Source: Helopsaltes ochotensis
Taxonomy: Eukaryota > Chordata > Aves > Passeriformes > Locustellidae
Assembly: GCA_013400155.1 (NCBI GenBank)
Contig: VXBM01000287.1
Span: 379,713 to 443,712 of the forward strand
Length of the DNA stretch: 64,000 nt
Reading direction: 5' to 3'
Shown: in pieces, positions 1 to 11,800 of the stretch
Layout of the letters: each line of letters begins with the position of its first letter
How positions within the stretch are numbered: position 1 is the first letter of the stretch
Translations under genes and position numbers: made by a program
Notes under the pieces: generated by a model
What the model saw: the letters and a program-made list of their open reading frames with translations, nothing else
Database searches by the model: none
What the model was told of the DNA's origin: nothing

Positions 1-507
1 CTGCAGTTGGGTGTGTTAGGTCTATTCACCAGGAAAGATCCAGAAGGAAAGTATCCAGAGAGCTTTCTAAGCAGAAATATTTCTCCATATCTAGAACGCC
101 TAGGAATGTTTGCAGAGTACACATGAGGATGACTTCAAATAAGTCATACTTCTAAAACTTTACCTGGGCTGTACCAAAAAGGTAGAGTTTTTTGAGCTAT
201 TTTAACCTACAGAAACCTTTTAGAAATCCCAGCTGCTTTTTTTACAGAGGTTTGGATTAAAAATGGGACTTCTAGGAGCAAGGTTTCTCAAACAGCTGTG
301 CAAAGCAAGTTCCTTTATCTGACTCATGAAAAGATGACTCTGTATGTAGCTACAAGACTTCAATCATTTACTAGCGGTCAGTGCAAAGACAGAAAAGAAG
401 CATGCCAAAGAGCAAATCCACAGGTATACATTTTAATGGAAGTCCTGCTCCCATTGAAAGAAAACTGTCTCAAACCCAAGGTAGAGCTAAGCTTTCCTCT
501 GGTGTCC

Positions 508-556
508 NNNNNNNNNNNNNNNNNNNNNNNNNNNNNNNNNNNNNNNNNNNNNNNNN
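508..556. other. Assembly gap (49 N)
   Basis: A run of 49 undetermined bases. It directly borders an A/C homopolymer-rich block on its right, so low-complexity sequence is the likely cause of the break. Open frames crossing it are meaningless. Confidence 0.98.
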
Positions 557-657
557 AAAAAATCCCAAAAAATCCCAAAAAACCCCAGCCGAAACCATCA
601 AAAAACCACAAACACCCCCCAAAATCCACCAAAAACCAAAAAACCCCAACAAAATCA
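557..657. repeat. A/C-rich low-complexity tract beside a gap
   Basis: Runs of A separated by runs of C (patterns such as aaaaatccc and aaccaaaaaacccc) make up about 100 bp with almost no G or T. The tract abuts the gap at 508-556, so its true length is unknown. A similar tract lies at 34019-34131. I see no coding or transposon signature in it. Confidence 0.85.
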
Positions 658-3142
658 ATGCAAAAGAAATCCTGCAGTCAGCAATTAAATGATGTGTGTT
701 GCAAAGCACTTCCAGCAAATACATCTCTCTTATGATACCTGTGGACAGAAGGATCAGTTTTAATGCATGAATTTTAGTCACCAGCCTCCTACTGACATCC
801 CATTGGCAGTTTGGAAAGGAATCCTTCAAGGCTTATATGCTCTCTAAGATGAATACTCATTGAGCATTGAGTTTATAGGAATTGTGAGTACCTCAGATGA
901 AAAATGGGGATGGGAAAACAATAAACCATTTAGTGTTGTCCTAAAAAGAACCAGACACTAGAGCATTACAATACATATTTGGTAGAGTCTGGATATTGGT
1001 AGGATGCTCCAGTTGTCCCTGAGTGCTTGTGACCAAAGACTAGCCAACTTTCAGTAACATAAGAACAATTAGGGGTAGCTTGACACAGGCAAACAGCAAT
1101 CAATAGATCACATTCTTTCAGATGAAGAAGGACCTCCCAGTCTTCACCAGTAATTATGGGATATGGGTGGCATATTTACAGGCACCAGCAATTACTGAAT
1201 TGGAAGTGTTTTAGATGAAGAATTCCATGCGTTGTCTCAGCACAGTGCTGTGGGAAGTAGCTCACTTCTGGGACACAGTGAGCAAAGAGGTTCAATCCAC
1301 CCAACGAGCAATTACATCCAGCTCTCTGTTAGGGTCATGTTCCCCATCCTCAGGCAGTCCAGGAGATATGGAGTGACCTCATGTGAAACTAGACGAGGTT
1401 CTAATTAGGTCCAGATTAGACACATAATTAATTAGGAATTATACTTAACCAAGACCACTGTCAAGAGACTCTTTCCATGTAAAGGCTTGAGAACCTCAGT
1501 AATTGGAAAGAGTAGCCTGAGGCAGCAGGGGACTGGTTACATAGGGAAGTCAAACTGACCAAGCAGGCAACAGAGATTGCACATCTGCTGCTGATGGAGG
1601 GAAAAGCACATGAGAGTTTGCTGGAGTGAGATATTTATTAAAGATTGAATTCACACAGACCGTAAGTTAAAGCAGCTACGAAATGTAAAACTACTCAAAT
1701 TTTTTCTGGCTGAAGAAACTTTTCTGCCCCCAGTAATGAGGTAGAAGTTTTTCTGTAGAGTTTTTAGATAGTTGAAGATTTTGTTCATATTGGTGAAGTC
1801 AGAGATGGTTGTAAGGAGGGGGATTTGTTAATTTTTCTTCTTTGAAAAGAGAAAAGACTCAGAGCTACAACTGTTTCTGCTCTAGTGGTTTGTTACACAA
1901 TACAGCTGATTTGTACTGATTACCTGCTGAATCTAATTGCAGTCATCTTAATAACAAGTAGGCAGTAAAATAGATTAGAAAAAAATATAGCTGATGCAGC
2001 TGAAAAGTTCAGTAGATGTTTTCCAATGGGGACAGTTTCCTTTGGAGACTCCCATTTCCTTTCAGACATCAATCTTAATTGAATACCTAAACCACTGTAA
2101 ATTAATTAGATCAAAACCCCTATGACTTCTGTTCTTCTGACAATCTGGAAAATGAAGAGGATACGGATACATTTCCAAATTGTTCTCTTCAATATTGTGG
2201 CAAGTTGAGAAACATTGTGTCCAGGAATTTATTTCCCCATAAATGCACAAGCATGCTCACACTTGTTGATTTAGGTAACTGGCCTTATTTAGTTCATTTG
2301 TTTATTATGTTTGCATTCTTTTCTCTGCTGAAAGTTGGCATTTTTTCCAGTAAAATATGTCCAAGTGACCATTTGTATATCTTCACTCCATGCAGACAGT
2401 CAAATAATATTCAGGAAATAAACTAATTTTTCCCCTGCTGATGAATGAACTGTACAACAACTAAAAATGTTCATGATGATGCTCAACTGCCTCCCTTCTT
2501 TTTCGCTTACCTGCTTACAGTTAGTTTGCTTCACTGATTTATTTCACATGGTTTATTTAAAGTAAGGGAAGTAGACAAAATAGAAGGTTATATGTGCTCC
2601 ACTCCAGTTGTGTTTTAGCTCTCCTCCAGCCCTTGCATTAGGACTCCACTAATCATAAACCTACTTCAATGCCACTATTAACAACTCCTGTGGAAGGGAG
2701 AATCTCCTTCTTTTTGGAAATTACCCACCTTGCCAATTAAAGACTCTGTTATTGCTCCCAGCTGAACATTTGGCAGCCCTAAACCGTCCTGGTTTAAACC
2801 CACTGTACCTTTCCACGGCTGTGTATCCTAGGCTGAGGATGAACTCCTTTGAGCAGACAGAACATCATAGTAATGATGGTATGAAAGAGAATTTTGTTGC
2901 ATGTTAAGAGGTCCACAAGCAGGCCATTTCTCTCTCCCATTTGCAGTCCCTCTCAGCAGCATGATCTAGAGGTCCAACAACTGTACTTTATTACGGCAAA
3001 GGGTTCCCAGGTTAATTTTCTTCACTGCAGTGAGGTACTTCTCATGCATACTGTGTTGTGTTTGTCTTAATAAACACTGAAGTATTTTTATGCTGTTCAT
3101 TACAGCGAACATTTGTTCCTGCTGCTGATTTACATTTAACGT

Positions 3143-3177
3143 GACTAACCTTTTTGATGTCGTGTATTCCACCTTAG
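3143..3177 (+). promoter_or_regulatory. DYNC1I1: Branch point and 3' splice site of the first DYNC1I1 exon
   Basis: The string gactaac at 3143-3149 is close to the ideal branch-point motif, with the branch adenosine at 3148, 29 nt before the end of the acceptor AG. A pyrimidine-biased stretch with a strong tttttg core follows, ending in ttccaccttag at 3167-3177. Spacing and composition are typical of a constitutive vertebrate acceptor. Confidence 0.75.
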
Positions 3178-3293
3178 ACGCAGACTCCACAAACTAGGGG
3201 TGTCAAAGATTACCCAGGTTGATTTCTTACCTCGGGAGGTGGTATCATACTCCAAGGAGACGCAGACACCTCTGGCCACACATCAATCTGAAG
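3178..3293 (+). CDS. DYNC1I1: Internal coding exon of cytoplasmic dynein 1 intermediate chain 1 (Tctex-1 and LC8 binding segment)
   Basis: This 116-nt exon lies between a strong acceptor and the donor gtaaga at 3294. It is read as the last base of a split codon, 38 full codons from 3179, and a first codon base at 3293; of the other two frames, the one starting at the exon's first base hits a stop. The peptide begins RRLHKLGVSKITQVDF, continues LPREVVSYS, and contains KETQTP at 3254-3271 followed by LATHQSE. In dynein intermediate chains VSK(V/I)TQVDF is the Tctex-1 (DYNLT) binding strand and KETQT the LC8 (DYNLL) motif. These light chains act on the disordered N-terminal half, which also meets dynactin, in the cytoplasmic minus-end-directed microtubule motor. 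LPREVVSYS and LATHQ distinguish DYNC1I1 from DYNC1I2, which as I recall has PPREIVTYT. The visible difference from remembered mammalian DYNC1I1 is Ile for Val before TQVDF. An upstream alternatively spliced segment known in mammals is not in this window. Confidence 0.96.
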
Positions 3294-3295
3294 GT

Positions 3296-6200
3296 AAGAT
3301 TTATTTTTTTTTTTAAAAACATTTTAATAGAAAATTCTCATCTGAGTTAAAGAATGTAATAAAAATAATAGTAAGTTATAACATAGCTGCTTATCATGGA
3401 TTTTCTACAAGACAGGTATTGTTTATGTGATTAATGGCTGTTCTGATGAGAATAATTATAAAAATCACTTTAAATGCAGGTGGAACCAAACTACTTCTGA
3501 CTTACAATGGGTTAGCCTTAGATAGCAGTTTAATGGGAACATTTTAAAAAATAAATCATTATGAATATAATTAAAATTCCACTTTATTCAAAAATTCTAA
3601 TGCTTTCTCAAGGAAGTTATAAATTCTGTGCTTTGTAAAGAGGTAGTGTTGGAAAGTTGCCCTCAGTTGTTTGGTCAGGGTAATTGTGTCCCCCTGCTGT
3701 AGGTGAAGCTGAGGGAGAAGCTGCAGCTTAGCTCCATATACTGAAAAAGGAGGTTTGCAGACTTTGATGTGGACAGTCTTTCCTTCTCTCTGCTGACATT
3801 GTGCTTGCATCTGTACTCATGGAGCTGTTTGTTGGCTGTTTGGCTCACTTGTTGATAAGTAAATATACAGAGTGGCAGGGGGTTGGTGATCTGTCAGTGT
3901 TGTACTGCAGAATGCTGACTGCAGGTCCGTGGTACCATTTAAACTGAATGCAAACCTGTACATTACCCTGATATTATATATGCAGTAGAACAGAGCGGAT
4001 AGAAGAGGAAAAATCCATGGTGGTCTTGACCATAATTTTTGCTGTTAACAATGAAGGATCAAAAAAAGTTTAACAACTGAGTAATTTTTTGCAGAATATA
4101 GTGTAGAACTTTACTGAGCTTCATTCAGAGAAGAAGAATACTCAAGTAGGTTCAGAAGGCAGAAGGTGGTGGTAAATCTGTCAAAATGTAAGTTACTGTC
4201 AGGGAAAAAGGAGTGATAAACATAGATTTTTTTTTTTTTTTTTTTTTTTAACTGGGTTACCAGGTCTGCCTTAGGAAGAAGAAATAGAAACTGCTGAGCT
4301 AGATACTTAGATTCTACTGCCTTCAAACACAGACAGCCCTTTTGCTTGGATGATGCTCCATGAGCAGCATGTCCAGAGAGCTCTGCCTGCTCATAGGGAG
4401 AAGATGTCTCAAAAGCCTCCCTGGGTTAATCCAGCTCTTCTCTGCTTGTGTCTCTGTGGGCTGATGAAGCCTTGAGAAAATGGGTTTTGCACCTGAGTCT
4501 TTGTCTTCTTTTGCTTAAGACCAGTTGATGCTCAACCCTGGCACATTATCATGAATTCATTGTTAGATCAGATGGAGAGGGTGTCCTTCCTCTCTAACAC
4601 GTGGCCTTTATCCAATGCAAGAACCTATGGATACGGGGAATTTACGGCATGGCTTTGTGTTTGACTCCCTCAGACCTATGACTCCAGCCTTTCTGAAAAG
4701 GACCTGCCTTTCTGAAAAGGACAGGCTCACTTAAGGAAGCATCTTGTTTCAGTAAGATCTTGCTTTTTTCCCAAGGAACACTTCAACAATTTCAAAATCC
4801 TTTTCTTGCTAGACAAGAGTAAAATCTCCTGCCCTTCAAGGAGAAAACCCCAAACAACAGTATGATGCCATGGAGCCTGGCAGTCAGGACAATGAGCAGG
4901 CAGGCAGTGTGGTTTGAATTGGTCCTCCCAGCACAGAGGAAAGTCGCTTATTCCTCATTAATGTGAAGGAAGATAAGAGCAAACATAAAACACAATGCAC
5001 TTTAAACTGCCTGGGGCAAAACTCTGATGGAAGAGGTCAAATATGTGGGTTTGGTGACTGGATTTGTTATTTTCGTGTTCTCTGTCATCACAGCCAAGGA
5101 GAAAACATCAAAAATTGTGGTGTTTTACATATTGAAACACAGAGGAAATATCACCCAATCTCTTCCTTCAGATGTGTGAGGGAGAGAAAATTTAAATTAC
5201 TTTTCCTTTCCAATCTGCTGCTGAGTAATTCTCTGCATATAACTTGGATATGATTATGGCTGTGCATCAGTAAAGGAGATTCAGGAAAGTTTGGTTGTTC
5301 CATTGAGAGGCTATTTAATTGGAAATTGTCTAGGGGTAAATAAGCACTGTGATTTTGGTCTCCCAGGTCTGATGGAAATGAATTCTCAGGTTTCCAATCT
5401 CCCAAGCCTCTTTATGAATGCTGAGCCCTTCATACTGTCAGTCTAAACATGAACAGCAGAGAGAGTCCTCAGGAGACCAGCTTAGAGAATTCTCTACACT
5501 GTTTCTACTCATTCATGTGATAAAATATCGCCATTAGCTTTTCAAGATAAATTGTTCAGCCATTACTATGGTTATGGGCTCAGTTATTTATCATCTGAAG
5601 CCTTGGTGTTTGAGAATAGAAAACAAGAAACTTATTTACTTGGATGAGTCAGCATTTGAAATTCACTTTTCACTGCCTGCCTTAAATACTGGAAATGTCA
5701 AAATGCAGAATTTTAGGATGAGATTGTCCCACGCTTGCTTCTTGTTTGGAAGACAGCTAATGAAGGGTGCAGCTGGTTGGAAAGATGAGTGAAAAGAGGA
5801 CTTTGACTCCATTCAAAGTTCCTCAGCTTTTTTGAAATATCCTCATCAGGTTTTCTGCATTTGCTTCTCTAGAGAGAAAGAAAGAAACTCTGAGGTACTT
5901 TAAACCTACTGCTGTTCTGGAGCTCAGTGGATGTTCTTTGTAGTAATGACTATTTCTCACCAACCCTTATAAAACTGGGAAAGGAAGGGTTCACCCTGGT
6001 AAGTCCATGTGGTGCCAGAGAGCCAGATGCTATGTGCACTGAAGTCTCAGCTTGTCAGCTGCTAATTTTAGAAGAAATAGTGTGGTATTATTCTTCACTG
6101 TATAAAAACCAGATTAACTCCTCTTTTCAGAACAGGTAATTTGCTTTATTTTGGAGGAATAATGACATGTCATTTTCCCCACCAACTCTATTATTTAGGG

Positions 6201-8596
6201 AGATGTGTATATGCATCATTCAATCCTTTGATCACAAGTACCCAATTCGTTTGCTTTATTTAGGTCACAGTCAGCTTCTGCCTTTTCTTCCTTGCAGGAT
6301 GACTTCAAAAACATACAGATCTTGGCTCTGGAGCCTAAGAAAAAAACGTGCTTTTTACTTTCCCCCTCCTTCTACTATAATTGAACTTGAATTCAGGTAT
6401 TTGTAGGCATTGAGAGACATTTTACTTGTGCTGATTTTCCATTCTGGAGTTGATTAAGACCTATGCCAATTTATTGAGAGGTCTCTGGGACACTTCCTTC
6501 ATTGTGCAGAGGCTCTCACATCACCTCAGGAGTGGCAGCCCCATGTAGCCTTCAATGGTTGGACCCTCCAAAGCACTGCAGACCTGCTATTTGCTAAAAG
6601 TGCACCTAGGAGAAAACAAAACATGGGCTGGCCTGTGCCCAGGACGGGTCCCTCACTGCTGTGCAACAGTGGACTGGGCTCTGTGTTACTGCCTGAAATC
6701 TATCTTTTCTGACAGGAGAACAGTCTGCACATACAGGCTCTTCTAGATGCCTGCCTCATCTCCAGCTTACTGTTCTGCTCTTTAATGGGCCAGGAGGTAA
6801 AATCTCAGAGAAGGGAGATACTCCTCTGATCTGGGTCTCCTCAGAAACTGAGGGCTGCAAGGAGGAGAAATTCTGTGAGCTTTCTGGCTTTGCTGTCCAG
6901 TGTCAGGAGTGTTGGTATTCCTCTTTTGTGAAAAAGAAACTACTTCATCAATAAAATGAGATGTTCTCACATTCTGGCTTGACAGACTGTCACTACAAAT
7001 AGGTTAGTCAGAAATGTATTCCTGAAAGAGTAGGTCCTGTGTACAAGATCTGACTTTCTAAAAGAGTGGAAGTCATGGGCACTTCATCAGTTTATCACTT
7101 TCAACAGATGTTTGTTCATGGCGGAAAATGCCATACTCACCTCCTGATCAGGGTAATCTCATCCTACATCACAAATGGAGCCCAGTTCTGGCAAAGAACA
7201 TAACTGAGACCTGTGATCCATCTGTTTATCTGACATTTTCAAACACTAAGAGTATTCTGACTATTAGAGTAAGAAGAAAAATAAGCTCTCTACTCCATCT
7301 GGAAGTAGGCTGGAATGAAGTGGCAAAATGGAGGTGGAGCTCCAGAGGCTGGGATGGGTTCTGCATGTATTGGACAGTGTAATTCTCTGAACTAAGGTTC
7401 CTGAAAGTTACCCTTTTTAAAGAAGTGAGGGGAAAGAGGGGAATTCTGCTCACAGTCAGGCTCATGAGACACATGAGTGTGTGATACCACACTCTAAGTG
7501 CCTACTGTAGGGTGAACCAAAATTCTCTAGGTGGCACTGATTGCATTGACTAGTTCTTCCCTGACAAACTTGGTAAGAGTGCACTTTATACAGCCATATG
7601 GATTTAGGTTTGCCATTATTGAGTAAAATGCATATGTCTAAAAGAGTGATACATTGGCATTGTGTGAGGCCTGTGGCCTACTTTGAGTTTTGGTAATTGC
7701 ATGGGAAGTTGTCTGTGACTAGGACTGACAAGCTCCAGTGCTGTGAAAGCAAGTCAGGCCTCTGGAATTTTATCCTTTCCATGACAAAATCCGTGCATAA
7801 ACCTGTTCATACTTTTATTGTCAAGGTCTGAGATTTCCAGGTTTAATCAGTGAGATCTGTCTCTGTACATGCGTTAGGATACTGTGCAGCAGACTTCTAG
7901 CCCAGCAAACTCTGCCCCAGTCCTGCTGTGCCTTGCCATGCCTGACTGTAGCTCAGCTCTAGCTTTGTGAATGCATGCTGTACTTTGGAAAAACCAGTCC
8001 CAGAACTGAGATCAGACTTGAGCTTTCCCATGGCCAACCAATATGGCTAGAGCTCATAGAAGCTGGGGTTTAAGTTAAAGAGCTTACTTTGGCTTTTCCC
8101 TCCCAGGGAATTGTAAGCTCCAGTCTGAAAAGGACAAGTCTGGACCCAAGAATAGCTTTGAACGCCTTCTTTAATGGGAAATGCAGATGCACATCTGTGC
8201 ATTACCATGCATGCAACATATGTGTCAGGATACTTGATAATGTGTGATGGAAATTGGACATAACCAGGGGGAAAGCAAAGACCTTCTGTTGTAAACAAAA
8301 GGAGGTGCTGAAAAGCAAAACTAGGATAGAAATTACTATTAAAAGAGAAGATAACCTAAAGATGAACCAGTGTTAAAGCAGAGAGACCTTTTAAAAAGAG
8401 ATAGAGCCTTAGGATTTGTACTAATGGACACTAATTTTGGAATAATGCTTTGTCATTTTGTAAAATATTATGCTCCATCCTGAACAGTACCATGTATCAC
8501 AAGATGTTCTCAGTTAGCTATAAAAATCCAGTTTGCCTTTTCTTCTCAGACTGCAGTCCCACCAGAGTTGTACTGTGGAACTTAATAGCTGGCATA
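3296..8596 (+). other. DYNC1I1: Intron block with no gene; one T run and one short direct duplication
   Basis: No coding, RNA-gene or transposon signal was recognised. A run of 23 T lies at 4227-4249. A 19-bp unit starting gcctttctgaaaaggac is duplicated in tandem at 4687-4722. Open frames here are all under 100 codons and lack any recognisable domain. Confidence 0.7.
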
Positions 8597-8652
8597 AGTC
8601 TCGATTCGAGACTGTGATCCGAGACGGCTTTGTTTGATTAAATCAACAAAGC
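8597..8652. promoter_or_regulatory. Two adjacent palindromes with retained CpGs; candidate cis-element
   Basis: At 8597-8613 an 8-bp perfect inverted repeat (agtctcga / tcgagact) has one central base. At 8627-8652 an almost perfect 26-bp palindrome places gctttgtt and aacaaagc around a gattaaatc centre; the arms differ by one extra T. CTTTGTT/AACAAAG is a SOX- or TCF/LEF-type core and the centre resembles a homeodomain site. CpGs at 8601, 8606, 8620 and 8625 stand out in a CpG-poor intron. The regulatory role is inferred. Confidence 0.4.
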
Positions 8653-8876
8653 TTAGTTGTATTGTTGTACCAGACTGTACAAGATTGGATGAGACGAGAA
8701 TGAAGCGGTGCAAAGATTTGAGGCATTCCATTGTGTAGCAGTCTTTCAATAATTCCTCTTTTTTCCTGTCACAACGGCGTCACCTTTTCTAAATAACAAA
8801 GTTTTCAAGGTGGATTTTTAAATTTTTTTTTTTTTTTAATTTAAATTTGAGATAAAAAGCTTTCAAAGGCATTCAG

Positions 8877-8898
8877 GCAGCGCCCTCTGGTGGTGCAG
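8877..8898 (-). promoter_or_regulatory. Strong CTCF core motif
   Basis: Positions 8880-8893 read gcgccctctggtgg, whose reverse complement CCACCAGAGGGCGC fits the CTCF core consensus (CCASYAGRKGGCRS) throughout. The flanking bases (gca before, tgcag after) also resemble preferred CTCF context. The site heads a short CpG-rich patch to about 8925 containing gcggtgcggcggcgcgg. The motif is read on the minus strand, opposite to DYNC1I1 transcription. Occupancy cannot be judged from sequence. Confidence 0.7.
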
Positions 8899-11800
8899 CG
8901 GTGCGGCGGCGCGGCTGAGGAATGCTGCCAGGGAGGGAGGGATGCGGGATGCTGGAGTGACCTGCGGAAAGACTCTCGCCTGAGCTTTTCTCTGAGGGAA
9001 GAATTGTACTTAACAGAAGGTGCTTGAGTGCTTGAGTTGTATGACTAAGATGTATGAATGCAACTGCTGATGAAAGAAGTGTAAGAAGAGACCAAGGCAT
9101 TACATAGGAATTTGGGAAAAAAAAATTCAGAAATGTTAAAAAGCTTTGGAAAATCAGTCATAGGAATTCAAGGAAATAATACACTAGTGAAATCAGGTGC
9201 AAACCCTTGTTATTGCCAATCCCTTTTTGAAGTACAATTAGTAAATTACAATTTGTTAAGATACATCTATTCCAGAATAGCCACAAAAGGCAGCTACCAG
9301 GTGTGGTGGGTCTGTATTTCACTCCTAGCAAGCTACAGGCATTGGATGTATGCTTCTGAAGGCTTTCTTCACCACCTGGCTCATGATAATTTTATGTGGT
9401 ACAGAATTAGAATAAGGACTTGCCTGTAGAAATTAGTTTCTCTGTTTTTTGTTGTGCAGAAAAATATATTTGACACTTGTAAGGATTTCTTCTTGGAGCA
9501 AGAATGAAGAGGCCACAGTCTGGTCATGGATGCTTTGGTGTTTGAGTGCAGAAAGGGATATCAAATGTCTGTTCTCCTAAAATAGGTAGCAGGCCTGGGC
9601 TCAAACAGGATTTCTGCAAGATATTTCCAGTCAATTTCTAAAAGGTGGCTTAACAGTATATTAATCAGCAGTCATTGCTTCAGTGTTTGCTCCCATTCCC
9701 TATTTCTCCTTCCAGGTTTTCCCTAAAGACTTATGGAAAGGGGCTGTTCTCAAGATGATTCTCAGATAATCTTATGCAGATGCTAAACTGTTTTGAACAA
9801 GAAGATCTTACAATTTATTAAGCATCAGTAATTCTCAGGGAGTTATCTACTAAGAACTGGTTTAGCAGAGAGAAGATTGCCCCTGGTCACACACAGTTGG
9901 AGGTCAGAAGAAAGAAAACTCTTTAGAGATCTTAAGCTTTTTCTTGATCATTTCATTACACAGGGATCAAGTAACTTGACTCTTTGCAACTCCTCTACAA
10001 TCTTAACAAAGTTTTGGGCGGGCCTCCTGAAAACCAGGCACATACACATAGGAGTTCCCTGCTCCAAAGTGTCCCTGACCTTCTGCAGACTCTGGTTTCT
10101 TTTGCACAAGGTACCTCTGCATTAAATGCAAGCCAAGAAAGTATATCTGGTAATTCTTTATGAGGGTGGGGAGAGAGCAACAGCTGAACTATGCCTTCTC
10201 TAAACCATTCAGGCAACAAAAGATGAGGAACAAACCAAAGCTTAACTGCCTTCTCGATGAAACAAGGAACCAGTTTTTGGCCTGTACTGCCTTGGAGGGA
10301 ACTGTTGTGCAGTTTTTTTCTGTGCATGGAAACAATACTGCTTTAGAGCTTTTGCAGCCATCATGGAGAGAGGTCATGCTGTACCACCCCTCCTTGAACC
10401 TCCTTGATCCTAATGGGTGATCCTTGCTCTGTGCTTTTAAGCAAGTGGATCCCTTCCTCCACTCAAGAGATGGGAAGCTCTTTTCTCCTAGAATAATCCA
10501 AAAAGCATTGTAGTCAGTCTCCTTGTGTGGAAACCAACCTGCTCCTTTAGTTGCAGTGGGAAATAATGTAATTGAATGAGATCTTGGTACATCTGGTGTT
10601 GCTAGATGGAAAACAAGAGAGCTGATGTTAAGAGCCCTGACCTCAGACTCCTTTAACTAGCTGCAAGTCGTCTCGCAATGCCTTTGACCCATCTCTGTGT
10701 CCTGACATCTGAAACTAGCAGTGATCCATGAATTCAGAGAGGAGCCCTGTAACACCTGTATGCAAATTGAATTCTTTGTTGGCTGGAAATGAAAACCTTC
10801 CTCTAAGTCTTTCTTCCCTGGAAAAGATCCTGCCCATGTTTTACACATGAACAACTGCTGTATTGAGCTGATTTGTTAAATTTTGCCCTCAAGCAACAAA
10901 ATATTTCTAAACTTATTTGCAAATATATGACTATTAGTATGTTGCAACTTAGCTATAACATGAGAACAAGGAAATCGTCCCACTAATAAACAGCACCATG
11001 ATTTCCCCAGTCAACAGTCAGTGGAATGACAGTGGTCAATTTTTCTCTATTTGCTGTTTTCACATGTTCCTGGTTATTACTTTATGTATAATTTCAGCAG
11101 GGTTTGAATATGCATTCAATTAGCAATGTGTATGCATATTACAGTGCTCAAATGAGAAGGTTCAGACCTGAAAACGTAAAAAGAGTGAAATTTGGGTTAA
11201 CAGTGCTTCCAACAGAACAATGAAGACATGCCTTTTTGTTTTCTTCAGAAACAAAGCATGCTTTTTCCTGCCATTCCTGTAATTCCTTCTTTAGACTAAT
11301 GGGTGTTGCCTATTCAGTACATACAAGAAAACTAATACCCAGCACCTTCTATTATGTGTTTAGTAACCTTCAGCAAATTCTGCCTTTGTAACGTGGACCA
11401 ATCTCCACTAGAATTTAAGACAAGATTAAGAAAAATGTGCATTGCAGAAGTAGCAGTTATTAATCCTCAGTGCTCTAATTAGCGCTTAATCTTTCTAATC
11501 CTGTAAGTAGATACAAAATCAGGGCTGAAATAGACACAGGCCATAATGTGGAAAGGCCTTCATTAGTGGTATTAAAAAGATGTACAGAAAACTGCTTGGT
11601 TACTTCACACTTTTCAATTTGATCCTTGGCACTTGGACTCTAAGAGATGAAAAGGATTCATGTGCCAAAACTCCCTCTTCTGTTTTAACCCACAGTACTA
11701 ACGTACTGGGTCAAAAATTACGCAGCTGAAATTTCTCCTGTTCAGCACCTCTCTATCTTCAATTCTATAGCTGAGCCTCAGCCTAAGAAGCTGGCTAATT

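Larger units (their letters stand above)
1..3177 (+). other. DYNC1I1: 3' part of the DYNC1I1 intron upstream of the light-chain-binding exon
   Basis: This stretch precedes a well-defined splice acceptor and is read as the end of an intron. It contains an assembly gap and an A/C-rich low-complexity block near its start. No open frame bounded by credible splice sites is visible. A TAATTA homeodomain-type core occurs at 1402-1407 and an overlapping pair at 1425-1434; such sites are common in AT-rich DNA and carry little weight alone. Confidence 0.75.

Noticed and set aside
890..920. MIR-like string cctcagatgaaaaatgggga
   Set aside because: Only this short piece resembles MIR; the diagnostic upstream landmarks are missing.
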